Shown here piece after piece: positions 1-11,700 of a DNA stretch of 35,157 nucleotides (the first letter of the stretch is position 1; every line of letters starts with the position of its first letter). The translations under genes were made by a program, and so were the position numbers. The notes beneath the pieces were generated by a model. The model had not been told where the DNA came from, made no database searches, and was given only the letters and a program-made list of their open reading frames with translations. This DNA comes from Saccoglossus kowalevskii (taxonomy: Eukaryota; Hemichordata; Enteropneusta; Harrimaniidae): NCBI RefSeq assembly GCF_000003605.2, contig NW_003117456.1, positions 52,367-87,523 on the forward strand, in the 5' to 3' direction.

Positions 1-477
<477 letters not shown>

Positions 478-735
478 GGGCCAATTTCCTTCATACTTGG
501 TAGGTAGGCAAACCGTAATTTTAGTTGGGTGTTGGGGTCAATTTCCTTCATACTTGGTAGGTAGGCAAACCGTAATTTTACTTGGGTGTTGGGGTCAATT
601 TCCTTCATACTTGGTAGGTAGGCACACCGTAATTTTAGTTGGGTGTTGGGGTCAATTTCCTTCATACTTGGTAGGTAGGCAAACCGTAATTTTAGTTGGG
701 TCAATTTTGTTCATACCTGGGAAGCATGTCATACT
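478..735. repeat. 57-bp tandem minisatellite, about 4.3 copies
   Basis: The unit begins near caatttccttcatacttggt and recurs at 482, 539, 596 and 653, exactly 57 bases apart. Copies differ by only one or two substitutions. A fifth copy, beginning near 702, is diverged and out of register by 8 bases. Because 57 is a multiple of three and the unit lacks stops in some frames, long repetitive open frames appear on both strands (about 356-748 plus, 450-704 minus). I read these as by-products of the repeat, not as genes. Confidence 0.95.
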
Positions 736-909
736 TTTCTCTAGTTGAGTGGTAAAATCTGAAAAAAGTCCTGCCCTCTGTTGCCACTATTTTTTTGAAT
801 ACGCCGAATTTAACACCCTGCTAAACTTGTAATAGAAGTGTACAAACGATCATGCTTTTTTATTATGACTAAATTGATCACCGACGAGTGACCACTGTCG
901 CCGACATTG

Positions 910-1119
910 TTACACTGTACCAACGTTAGTATGAACTTTAAATGAGCTGCATTCAATTAAAGAATTCATAGAAAATACAATCGCATTTTCGCGTTTCAGC
1001 TTTTGTGATTTCTCTTCTGCACAATACAGACAGTAAAACTTGATCGGTGTTCCATGTCTGTCACAGTGTAAGGACCGGATATTCAAAATCTGCGTAATGA
1101 TAAACTCATGAATATTCAT
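910..1119 (-). pseudogene. B-box-like zinc-finger fragment (TRIM-type)
   Basis: A 69-residue minus-strand frame contains CDRHGTPIKFYCLYC (residues 19-33; DNA 1021-1065), that is C-x2-H-x7-C-x2-C. This matches the first half of a B-box zinc finger as found in TRIM/NHL proteins. The downstream zinc ligands of a full B-box are not recognisable: the sequence becomes a lysine-rich AEEKSQKLKRE stretch. No RING, coiled coil or NHL/SPRY partner lies nearby. It is therefore either a decayed relic or a single exon of a gene outside the window. Chance is possible in so short a frame. Confidence 0.35.
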
Positions 1120-1685
1120 TCATCATAAAATGCCAAAACCCCAAAGCTACTGTTCTACATCAAATTCAAGATTCAATAAGTGTGTTTGTCAGACCAACCG
1201 TTGAGAAATCTCTTCTTAGCATATTAAAACAAGGTCAGTATTACATATGTGATGCCATGTTATTTGTATAAAAATCACTGAGAAAACATATTCAGGCAAA
1301 AAACTTGAAAAAGTCAGATTGAAAACTGGGCATTCAGTGTAATATGAATCCTCCGATGATGCTAAATAAAATCACGTTTGGAAATAGACCATGCTTTACG
1401 AATGATTGTACCATGGCATAATCATTTGATATTGAACATATTCTTGTGATATTGAACTGTTTATGTCTCAGTTTTAATAAGTAATACATATCTCCAAAAT
1501 AGAAATGATGCGGTTGTTATCCTTCTCAAAGGTGTATAGCTACGGCCAGAACCAGGATAATAGTTCGATTTATGATAGGTGTCGAGATAAGTCAGTGTAG
1601 GCTAACATGACACTAGCCAATATCATTCGATGAATTTTATCTATTGTTCCGGGTATTTACACACACCACGGCACAAATGCACGAT
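1120..1685. other. Intergenic sequence, no gene seen
   Basis: AT-rich sequence without a credible coding frame. A segment at about 1130-1225 weakly resembles 2108-2192: both begin tgccaaaacccc and end in a ctcttc..agcat block. This may be another old repeat. Confidence 0.4.
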
Positions 1686-1689
1686 ATTT

Positions 1690-2290
1690 ATTTACTAGCT
1701 ACTCAAGTCGTTGCAGCTTGAACAAAGAGGTTAAAAATCGGTGAGTGTATTTAATATGCCTATAAGTTTGGCTCTCAGATTGGTAGGTTTCTTGTTTTTC
1801 ACTTTTCGTATGTATAATTTTCAACGTTCGATTGAAATTTGATGGTACTCGTATTATATTTCGAGTAGTGAGAACTCGTAATATATTTTTACCAAATCTG
1901 AACTACTTGTAGCTTAATATGATATATAATGCCTCTGAGTAACACAGACGTTATTTTTCATGACAACGAGTTCGTGGAATTTGTGAATGCACCTTTTGTA
2001 AGCAACTTCTATTGTGTTATTTCGATGGAGATCGACTCGTAGTATGTACACTGCACTAGAAGAGTAACCCGACGCGTAACCCTGTCAGCGTGGATGACCT
2101 CGGTTATTATGCCAAAACCCCAGCGGCAGTTAGAAGCATGAACTGAATGTATGTCTGTCGAATCTGAAAGAAACTCTCTTCAGCATCTAGGCAGATAAAT
2201 TGGTCAACACAGTGAGTGATGTGTATGGGGACAAATGTATTATATTGCTTCGAGAGCGTCGCAGTGTTCTACAATGTACATGATTAATGT
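1690..2290 (+). repeat. Upstream copy of a duplicated block with a splice-donor-like site
   Basis: This segment aligns in pieces, in the same order and orientation, with about 6380-7060. Shared landmarks are gtcgttgca, then aaatcg followed by gtgagtgtat (1735-1750 versus 6425-6440), catgacaacg...gagttcgtggaatttgt (1960-1984), a cgcgtaac/cacgtaac block, and gcttcgag followed by tacatgat. The most strictly kept part is the perfect donor-like gtgagt at 1741. I infer a duplicated 5' noncoding exon with its flanks. A dispersed repeat family is the alternative. Confidence 0.55.
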
Positions 2291-5200
2291 GCATATTTCA
2301 TTTTGGATAGGAGCATATACTGAATAAAACTCCAACCCCAATCGCTATTGTGAACTAGTAATCAGTAAGTGAGTACTTCAGTCGGTGGATTAATTCGTCG
2401 TTCTGTCGGTTCGTCCGTTCCGAAATTAACCAGATTCACATCTCTATCAATCTCCTCTCCAATAAATTTAAGAGAATCTATCAATAACTTTCTAAGTTAT
2501 AATTAAAAAATATTTCCGGGTTCACACTTAATTAACTTTTTAAAATATTATGAAAATCCGCCAGTAATTTGTTTAGTTATAAATGACAAATTATTTTAAA
2601 AAATGCTGTTTCCTTGGTAACCTTGCCCATAACTGTACTACACTCCGGTGATTATGCTAATTAAAAGTTGTTGCATTGACAAGGAATCAGAGTGCAGCTG
2701 TATACGTCATATCTCGTCTATGTTAATGCGTCCAGTCGGGATTAAAAATATTTCTTTAACGGTCAGGTTAGTTTTCGTGATCACTCTAAAACAAACTAAA
2801 ATAACAATTAATTATTTCTTTTTGTAAAACAAAAAGAAGTCCCGACTTTGCCAGTCTAATCCTCTGGCTGTTAACAGCCTGACAGTAACCACTATTCGGG
2901 TAAATTAGGAAAAAACTGTGACGGTCCTCGTGAACTCGGACAAGACCGAGCCGCCCTTTTGTAGTTTTACCGAGGCTAAATTTCTCCAACAAACACAGCG
3001 TTTCGGGTTTCAGTGATTTGCCAGAGCATTACGTCATAAGTTTTCACATCATGCTAGGACGTTCCGTAATATAAAGCCGCTAATACATGGGTTTAGACAG
3101 AACGCCGGGTACAAAATACACACCTTGGTTCTACACAACGTGTTACACAAGTCAAATGAAATCAGACAAGTCACCAGACAAATTATGCATTTACCAACGA
3201 TTTATATAGACATCAATCCCTGTACCATAGTATGTACACTGGGTGTTGTCCAAATCTTCTAATCAGTGAGATCCGTACAGAGATTAATCAGATTCTATGC
3301 AACGTGTATGGTAGCATCCTATCAGTGGCCTCCACAAACATTCGACCAAATAATTCGACCGCATGTCGTATGCAATGCATTCCCCGTTGTATTTATGTAT
3401 GTGTATTCAAACAGGTCATATGGCAGTACCGTCGCCTTCCAAAATCGACACCTCCTATAGGTCTCATGAAAATATCCAGGTAGGTGAAGAACAATCTTCA
3501 CAAGAGTATACATTGTTGTTGAAAAATCCGAGTGTGTACACTTTGGGCGTGCAACGTTAGGCAAGTCAAACTCTAAATGACAATTTCGTTATGCTATCAC
3601 GGTATGAATGACAAGTTGTATGGAGCTACCATGCCATCTCGACTAGTTGAATTACATAACCCATTATGGAGTGATTCTTTCTCTAATGTAAATAAGTCTT
3701 TTTTGGTTTTGCACCAGAATAATAAATTGAAATTCATTAGTAAAAATTATAACAAAGCATGTCATTGTCGAGGTTAGTTCATGTGTTCTGCGCAAATAAT
3801 GCCTACAGTATACAATTATAAATACAGTGACATAGGACCAGAATTTGCTACTTCGTGTGCTTCACATAATGATTTCCTAGCCTAATTTGACTACTATGAC
3901 CAGCAAGTACAAATCATTTGTGGTAGACGGCATTCGCATTGGACGCCATTTCAGACACAGCTCAGCATTTTGTAATAAGGTTATCTTATGACATCCACGT
4001 TATTTTGTCCAGTTTATGTTTGAGGGTTGAACATTTGACTTGACAGTAATCGTCTTTCTCAGGGTTTATAACTTTATTTTGATTGCATGCATTATGCCTG
4101 TCATTGCTTGCATTTATTTTTATTAGTGTTACATTTTATTATAACCAATATTTGTCACAATTATGTTCATTCATAATTATAAATATTGTATTTACACCTA
4201 ATACATAAAATTAGGTATTTCGCTTAAAGTGATCGGGATTGGTGATGAGTTTTAGTTGTGATAATTGATAATTTGTGTGGATGCTTGTAGATTAGGGAGA
4301 TTTTTTATTGCGTTGTTTTAATTTGTTTTTGTCTCATAGAAAGTAAATAAAAGTATTCCGTGTAACCCTGGTAGACCCTTATGTGATCTTCGAGTTCGAA
4401 CCCAGTTGTTGTCCTTTATTCAGCATGGTGAAACAGTGTGTTATTTTTAGTGTGACGATATCAAAATTCAAAAGTACAAGAACAAAGATTTATACAAAAA
4501 CATACTTAAAAGAAATTTGACCTGAAGCAGAAGATGTGTTGATAATGTGTTTTGTGTATTTTGATTTACCGAGAAGCACTAGATGAATTTTTACGTACGA
4601 GCCACACCCAGTTTAAAAATAAACGGGAGATTGTGATTCGACATAATTACCAATAATTTTTAATACAACCTCCTGGAAACAAATAAAAACATTTCGCAAA
4701 AAATTGTGTTTATTTTATTTTGCTATGCATTATATCTATCAATTTTATGGATATATTTGCAATAGTGCCGTTAACTTACACTCGGCTACGTTTTTTTCAA
4801 TCCATCTAACATTCAAATAATCGCGCTTATTTTTTCTAAAACATCTGCCATTGCTTAATATTTGTGATTTCGAATATATATGAGCTTTTTTCTTCTGTGG
4901 ACACAGCCAGATCGTTGCTATGCAACAACTGGTTTTAAATATCGTAAACACACTCCATTGTTATGCAAATCTGTAACGCTTATAACGTAGTCTGCTTTCG
5001 TGGTTTATTTAATAAAGTCTTAACTCCTGGTGAGTGAGGTACTACATGTACCTTACGAAACAGTACTGTAGAGTAAACTTTACTCATGTAGTCGTGTCTT
5101 AATTTCTCAGTCCACGTAAGTAACTCTGCTCTATAAACTCATCGTTTAGTATCGAGCACTTTCACCTGGAATAATCGACTAACTTTCTATATACATATAT

Positions 5201-5540
5201 ATGTGTGTGTGTATGCGTGTGTGTTCTCTCACATTTCATTTTATCATTCGTTTGTTGTGATGCGATATATGAACACTTATTTATGCGGTTTGTTGCTAGA
5301 TGGCGCAATTAATAGAACAACGTAAGGTTTCATTGCAAGATTTCATTTCACTTTATTCATTGTATTTACCGAAGAGCAATTGTAATGAACATTATTTGTA
5401 TATTATATTATACAAGTATATTGTTGGTGTTATTCCACAAAATTTGCATATGCAATTAATGGTATATTGGCTGATAATGTCGTGAAACGTTCAATGTCAC
5501 GTGGTATACCCGCTTTCGGGCATATTGCACAAAATTGCCT
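2291..5540. other. Intergenic sequence, no gene recognised
   Basis: About 3.2 kb of AT-rich DNA. Short frames exist on both strands (for example 3232-3564 and minus 2786-2992 and 4745-4951), but none shows a known domain, sustained coding composition or splice context. A short TG/AT-rich patch (about 5190-5225) and poly-T/poly-A runs are the only low-complexity features. Confidence 0.5.
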
Positions 5541-5580
5541 GCGGCTCGTGCAAATGTGTCAAGAGTTGTGCAATATCCCG
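5517..5580. repeat. Imperfect hairpin around attgcacaa / ttgtgcaat
   Basis: cgggcatattgcacaa (5517-5532) pairs with ttgtgcaatatcccg (5566-5580) with one bulged base and a loop of 33 nt. The right arm lies inside the direct repeat that starts at 5541. Confidence 0.55.
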
Positions 5581-5619
5581 TGGGATACCCGCCTTCGAGG
5601 GGTTATTGCTTAAATATAC
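5541..5619 (+). repeat. Direct repeat of about 80 bp, copy 1
   Basis: Begins gcggctcgtgca and contains tgcaatatc, the ataccc/atacct block, gccttcg and a final ttatt.ctt...atatac/gtatac. It aligns along its whole length with 6157-6236, at roughly 75-80% by eye. Confidence 0.7.
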
Positions 5620-6156
5620 TATTAATTGCATATGCAAATTTTGTGTGCTGGTAATGTACAGCTAAACAAAGTGGTTCTGCAACATTAATTTACTACACGT
5701 TTAATACGGTATTTTATTTTCAGGGTAATATAGTGGTTGAATTTTAGAAAAATATTGGAATAATTACCGAATTAAAAATATCTGAAAAATTATATAACCA
5801 TAATATTGCTTTTTGTTAATGTCAGAATCCAAGTTATGAGCGTCGGTCGTTGGTTGATCGTCGTTCGCCCCACAAACCTAAACCAACGTCCCTCAACACC
5901 GTGATGGACGGTGCCTAAACGAACGATAGAATGCTGTGTTCCCCGTGTTGTGGCTTCGAAATAGTTTGCGAACCTCAAACAAAGAAAACATGGTCTTTAT
6001 ATTTAACTGGTGACAAAGTAGATGAAGTTGAGGGAATGAATGACGAACAAATGCAAAAACAAAAAACAAAAAAACTACGAGGCAAAGAAAAAAATGTATG
6101 CAACCAATGACAACCGGAGTCTCGTAGTGGCGTTCGAATTCTTGCTGACAAAATAG
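5620..6156. other. Segment between the two direct repeats
   Basis: About 540 bp bounded by the 80-bp direct repeats. Short overlapping minus-strand frames (5790-6168) show no recognisable retroelement gag or pol motif. It could be the body of a short non-autonomous element with terminal direct repeats, or simply DNA between two insertions of one family. Confidence 0.35.
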
Positions 6157-6236
6157 CGGCTCGTGCATATATGTTGTGAATTTTGCAATATCTCGTTTTA
6201 TACCTGCCTTCGGCGGGGAGTTATTACTTGAGTATA
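6157..6236 (+). repeat. Direct repeat of about 80 bp, copy 2
   Basis: Begins gcggctcgtgca like copy 1 at 5541, keeps ttgcaatatc and gccttcg, and ends ttattacttgagtatac. Confidence 0.7.
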
Positions 6237-6379
6237 CGAAGCCTTATGATTTTCACGGTGACGAAAATAGACAGTAGACAACACAATAAAGAACTGCTTA
6301 GTTAAGTTTGGCTTTTATGCGATCGCGATGATATTTTAGGTGATATATTAGGCGTCTGTGTTGATGTGTGTAAGCTGCT

Positions 6380-7060
6380 TAGTCACAGTTTAGTCAGTCG
6401 TTGCAAATTAGGTGGAACAGCTGTAAATCGGTGAGTGTATCTAATATGTTTTGTGTTCTCTGCATTGATGGTTGGTAGGCTGGTTTGTATTGGTGATATA
6501 TATCAAATAACTGATATGTATGTTTCTCGATCTTGTAAATTTTATGAAAGTTGAAATTCAGTGATACTATCATATATATTACAGTATCGTCAACTCGATC
6601 TCTACTGCAAAAAACGAAACGTGTCAGAAACAGAAAGCAGTCACTTTGCAGTAGTACTATATTTAAACTGGTTATAATTCTTAATGAATTTGGTTCATCG
6701 AATTTGGTAGTCTACTTGTACATTAGCGCATAATACATATCATGTACAATGGCATCCAGTATCACATTCTCCGCTGTTGTGTATTTTCTTTGTTATTGCG
6801 TCGTTTTCATGACAACGTGCTTGAGTTCGTGGAATTTGTAACTACACCTTGGACACACAATCACCCATTGTAATACACCATTCGTGAATGCTTTCTATTA
6901 TGTATTTTGCCATGGACTAAAGTCACCCAACACGTAACGCTTTCATCGTCGTCTTGGCATTATTCCAGTGAGTCAACACATCGGAGAGATGTATTTGGGA
7001 CTAGCGCTTTATACTGCTTCGAGTGTAAAAAGGTTTCAGCAGTTCACATGATTACTGTGA
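6380..7060 (+). repeat. Downstream copy of the duplicated block; possible 5' noncoding exon of the TRPM gene
   Basis: Partner of 1690-2290. The sequence up to ctgtaaatcg (6430) followed by gtgagtgtat (6431) looks like an exon end with a strong donor. It lies about 2.1 kb upstream of a candidate acceptor (ttgttag, ending 8505) just before the first in-frame ATG of the channel gene. Splicing 6430 to 8506 would give a short 5' leader. This is inference from position and site quality only. Confidence 0.45.
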
Positions 7061-7309
7061 AAGTTGTTTGATTACCACTAACCAGACATAGAAGGAATTC
7101 AAATATTACTGTAATTTTTAATCTAAATCTAAAATGCAAGAAATTCACGTTTTTATCCACCGTAGTAATCTATTAATTAATTAATAGATGAATGGTTTAT
7201 AAGCGGAACGTAATCAAATTACACCAATCCGAAAAAAATAGACTATTGTATTCTCGTCCATAATTAGAGCTTGTCGTGAATTCGAATTTGTTAACATTTA
7301 TGCTTGATA

Positions 7310-8400
7310 TTTTATTAGTCCCCGTTCAGATTTGGGTTCCGTGCGTCCGTGTGTCCGTGCGCCTGTGTGTACGTCCGGAGCCAATTCTCGGACACCCTTT
7401 GACTGATCCCGTTCAAACTTGCCATACACACAATGTATGATGACATATGCACGCCAATTTTCGTTATGATTTGATTAAATATGCCTGACTGGCAGCCATT
7501 TTGTCCCTCAAATGTGCTAAATTCTGATATTTAAACGTGTCTGAAAGTGTTTTTCGGGGCTGAACAGGGTGATTTCAATCAAACTGTGTATGGTGATCAT
7601 GCATATTGGGTTATAGGTGCACATCACTTTTTTTCGAGATTCGGTCCAAGATGGCCGACTGGCGGTCATTTTGTTGTTGTTTTTTCGTTTTTGTGCTGAT
7701 TCCTCCATAAGATACGGTCATATTTAGTTCAAAGTTTGTATATAGGTACTATACTTCAAGATAACACAAAGACGATGTTTTGATTTGAGATTTGATCAAA
7801 TTTGTCGAAATGACGGTCATTTTGTTTATTATCTTAAGATCACAGTTTTTAACGTGTCCGGAACTGTTTCTCAGGGATGAACAGGGCGATTTCAATAAAT
7901 TATCGTATGATGATCATGCATATTGGGTCATAGGTGCACGTCAATTTGGACCAAAATGGCCAACTGGCGTCCATTTTTTTTTGTTTTCCTTTTCTGCCAA
8001 TTTCTCTGAAAGATATGGCTTGATTCACTTGAAAGTTTGTACATAGGTAGTATACTCCAAGGTAACATAACAACAATGTTTTGTCTTGAAATTTAATCAA
8101 ATTTGTCAAAATGGTGGCCATTTTGTTAAAAAAAACGTAAAGTATCATTCTGTATCATGTCCGAAACCGTTCTTGGAGCTGAACAGTGCGATATGGCCTG
8201 ATTTATTTCAAAGTTGAATAGGGTATTTTTATCTCACATATTATGGTTACGGTGCAAGCCACGTTTCTTTTGGGGATATTTGAACAACAATACCCGAATG
8301 GCTGCGTTTTTCTTTCATGCTATTTATTCTGTAAGATATAGTCAAATTCAGTTCAAAGTTTCTATGTAACACAATCTATAATCTGTGTTAACTTTAATAC
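7310..8400 (+). repeat. Degenerate tandem array, period about 300-317 bp (half-units about 155 bp)
   Basis: A landmark ending in gaacag recurs at 7567, 7884 and 8186 (spacings 317 and 302). Each is preceded by a gtgtc(t/c)g(a/g)aa...tgtttttc-like stretch and, in the first two, followed by tgatcatgcatattggg and taggtgca. A second landmark, the gg(c/t)cattttg-like motif, recurs near 7490, 7660, 7810, 7960 and 8115, about 155 bases apart. The array opens with a tccgtgcgtccgtgtgtccg-like run (about 7340-7375). It lies immediately upstream of the channel coding region. Apparent frames such as 7792-8046 are repeat shadows. Confidence 0.8.
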
Positions 8401-8521
8401 AGCTAATACTTAACAGGGACTAGTTGTTATTACATTTTTATTTTCTACAAATATTTACTTCGTCTTGTACTACAACACATCGTTTCCATACTATTATTTG
8501 TTAGTTGCAAAAGCATACGAA

Positions 8522-8655
8522 ATGCTGCAGCTGCACACAAATAAAGTTACACCCGGGCAGGATACAGAAATGGAAAACGAAGACGAGGACTCAGCAGGAT
8601 CTGTAGCCACACCGGTCGAAGAGTCTTCAGAAGACGAGAATGACGAGGAATCTCA
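8522..8655 (+). CDS. TRPM exon 1: acidic N-terminus
   Basis: Starts at an ATG (MLQLHTNKV) and is followed by an Asp/Glu/Ser-rich stretch (EMENEDEDSAGS, then SSEDENDEES). It ends in CA before gtaagt, with phase 2. The frame is open upstream to a TAA at 8411, so a longer first exon or a different start is possible. The cysteine-rich N-terminal motif that usually precedes the TRPM homology region is not seen. Confidence 0.6.
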
Positions 8656-8674
8656 GTAAGTATTCTTTTTATAC

Positions 8675-8765
<91 letters not shown>

Positions 8766-11700
8766 TTTGGATTTGGAAAATTGTTTCCATATAAAAAAAT
8801 CAGGATGACAAAAAACAATAGTTCACTGTGTTGATACATTTGTGCACGAAAAGTGACAATACTCGGTAGAGCATTTATAGAAATGTATAGACAATATTTC
8901 TGTACATATAAAATATAAAAATAATAAACAAAACACCCATAATGCATTTTAAATCCAGCTACAATACAGTAGTTCACAATAAAAATAGCATGTAAAATAT
9001 CGACATAAACATACTCAGTGAAAAAGTTGGGTAAATATCACATCAATTCTACACACTCCTGTAATTGTAACGCCAAATAATAAGTTACATCGTCTGTAAC
9101 TACAATGCTTCCCTTGTCAGTGCGATTTTAGGACACTAACTAATAACCCAATTTTGTATCGACAATATAGATATGAGAGGTCAGATGATGAAACCGATGA
9201 CAATCATTTGTATTATATATGGCAGAATGATGTAAGTAAAATGTTTTTTGGGTGACGTTTAAATGTACAAAGGAGCTGTCGCATTTCAAATTCAAGAAGT
9301 TTCTGGTTATTTTTTTTTCATTTCAACAGACCCAAGAATTATTTACTGAATTTATAAAAGAAAATCAAATCAGGCAGAACAAGACAAAAGTGACAAAATC
9401 ATATGGAGAAATTGAATTTGATGAAGACAGAACAAATTCGTTGGTGAGTACAATACGCATGTGTTTTGTATGTTAAAACATGATATTCTTTTTAGATATT
9501 TGAATACATCAAAAGTATGTCATTTGTCATGAGAGGGGGGACGCAAATATAATAAAAAATACAAAGTTGTATAGCCACGACTAGACGAGGGTTGCTGAAT
9601 TGAACACGAATGTTCAGTCGTGTCCACCAAATTCTTAGCCAGGATGAATCGAGCATTTTGTAGAATGCATTCGAATCATTCTACTGTCCTCTTTTAATTC
9701 AACATCTATTATTTGTGACAAATCTATGGGCAATATTTACTATTACTTTGAAATCTAGATTACGTGTCAGTGTTACGTTTAGAGTTCTTAGTTGGATGAA
9801 ATATGATATGAATAGCCATTGGATTCAAAATATTTAGTCACATGATGCACATTCAGTTTGCATGAGCACCGTATACCGTAAACATTCAACTCCAATATAA
9901 ATTTTAATGAATCTGTTTTTAATGAATGTTTTTTGCTGTAGTATATTCGTGTTCACAGTGGAACTAAAGATGAACTTATGTGGAAGCTAATGACTGAAAT
10001 ATGGCAAATGGACACCCCCAAATTGCTTATTTCGATATCTGGAGAATTAGATTCTAAAAACACAACATTGCTGAAAGCGTTAGTTGAGACAGCAAGAGAA
10101 AATCGTGAGTTAATGTGTTTTTTTATTTAACTGTGCCACATTGTTATACTTGGTTTTATAATCACTCTAATTCTTTGAACAAGAAATATGATTTCAATTT
10201 TTCCGGCAAATGTGTATTTGGGGAATGTTCTGAAAAAATAGAACTTATTGTTAACATATTTCAGCCAAATTTTCTCCAGATGTCTTATAATACGTCAACG
10301 TGACTGTGAAACTAATTGACAATAAAATGTTCACACTTTTGTTTGAAGTATTTTTGTGTTGCAATTACACTCGATATGTCGTCTTCAATATTGTGTTTAT
10401 TGTACAGATGCTTGGATCATAACTGATGGATCACTGGCTTTGGAAAATTGTGGATATATATATTTACTAGGGATTGCAAAATGGTCTATTTTGTCTGGAA
10501 AGCAATGTCTTGAGGGGACTGATGTGAGTATGTTATTATCACAGGTAACTTCTAACGAAATAGTTGTTTATGGCACCGTATTCCTGCCAAAATTAGAATA
10601 TGCCATGCAATGGTATGTCATGCCATTTGACGCATCAACCTGCCATGCTATGATGCGAGATTTGAGTATTTATAGTGCATGTCCACAATGCGTTATGCCA
10701 TTCCACAATGCGAGATTCGAGTATTTGCATTGCAATTCCACAATGCGAGATTCGAGTATTTGTATTGCAAATTCACAATACGGGATTCGAGCATTTGTAT
10801 TGCAATTCCACAATGCGTCATGACATTCAACAATACGAGATTTGAGCATTTGTTTTGCAATTTCACAATGCGTTATGCCATTTGACGTCATCGCATTCTG
10901 TGGTCAGTCATTTGAAGCCATTCCATTTGACGCCTTCGCATTTGGAGGAATCGAAGCACCTTCATCGAATGCGCCCTCTGTAGACAAATTGAAACAAATA
11001 TTGAGTGCTCCGAAAAATGGCGGCACAGAAGAAAAATTCGTCATATGCAGACCGTGAATCGCGCAAAAATGTTATTTGTCAATAGCGATTCAGTTTTTTT
11101 CTAACTATCAACGGGGCATGATTCGGAACCCACAATAACACTTTCGACCAGCATGCCTGAATCAAAATGCGTCGCTAACTGTAACAAAGCACCAACGGTC
11201 ATTACTTCGACTGTTCCTAACTTGTTTCTCATTATATTTGTTTACATGAATAAAACGTCAGAAATTAAACAAGATGCAAGAGGCTTGGGAAATAACAGCA
11301 GACATGATAAAAACGTGTAAAATTAGTCATAAGGTGATATTAAATTAGAAAGTGAAAAATCAATTGTGAAGTGGCTGTCTGATACTAAAGCTGTTTTTTC
11401 ATATAATTTGCTGCTGGAATAGCTAAACTTTTTGTACTCATTACAATTTTGAATTATTTTATTATATTTTCCATTTTCCAAATGTTTTATAGAAGTTTAT
11501 ATGACAAGTCCCATCGTTTGTATTGTGCGTCTGGAATAGCTTCAGACAAGGGATATCCCCAACACATCCGGGCATAATAAGCGGCTATTATAAAATGACC
11601 AGTGTGAATCTAGCCATTTGATTGACTGAAGCCAGAGTTTATATCTGGCAATACATGACTCGGGCTCTGTTTCATGAATAATTAATAAAACAAAAACTGG

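Noticed and set aside
2786..2992. Minus-strand ORF of 68 codons
   Set aside because: No domain, splice context or composition supports coding.
4385..4402. tRNA or tRNA-derived SINE (gagttcgaaccc resembles a B box)
   Set aside because: No A box, acceptor stem or cloverleaf could be found around it. The similar ggttcgaac at 16304 also lacks an A box.
8640..8834. ORF with repeated FIYL
   Set aside because: Read-through of the (ATTT)n microsatellite.
9655..9690. Inverted repeat gtagaatg / cattctac
   Set aside because: An 8-bp stem of this kind is expected by chance in AT-rich DNA of this length.
10685..10880. CRISPR-like array
   Set aside because: The 35-bp repeats abut directly with no unique spacers, and the host is a eukaryote.
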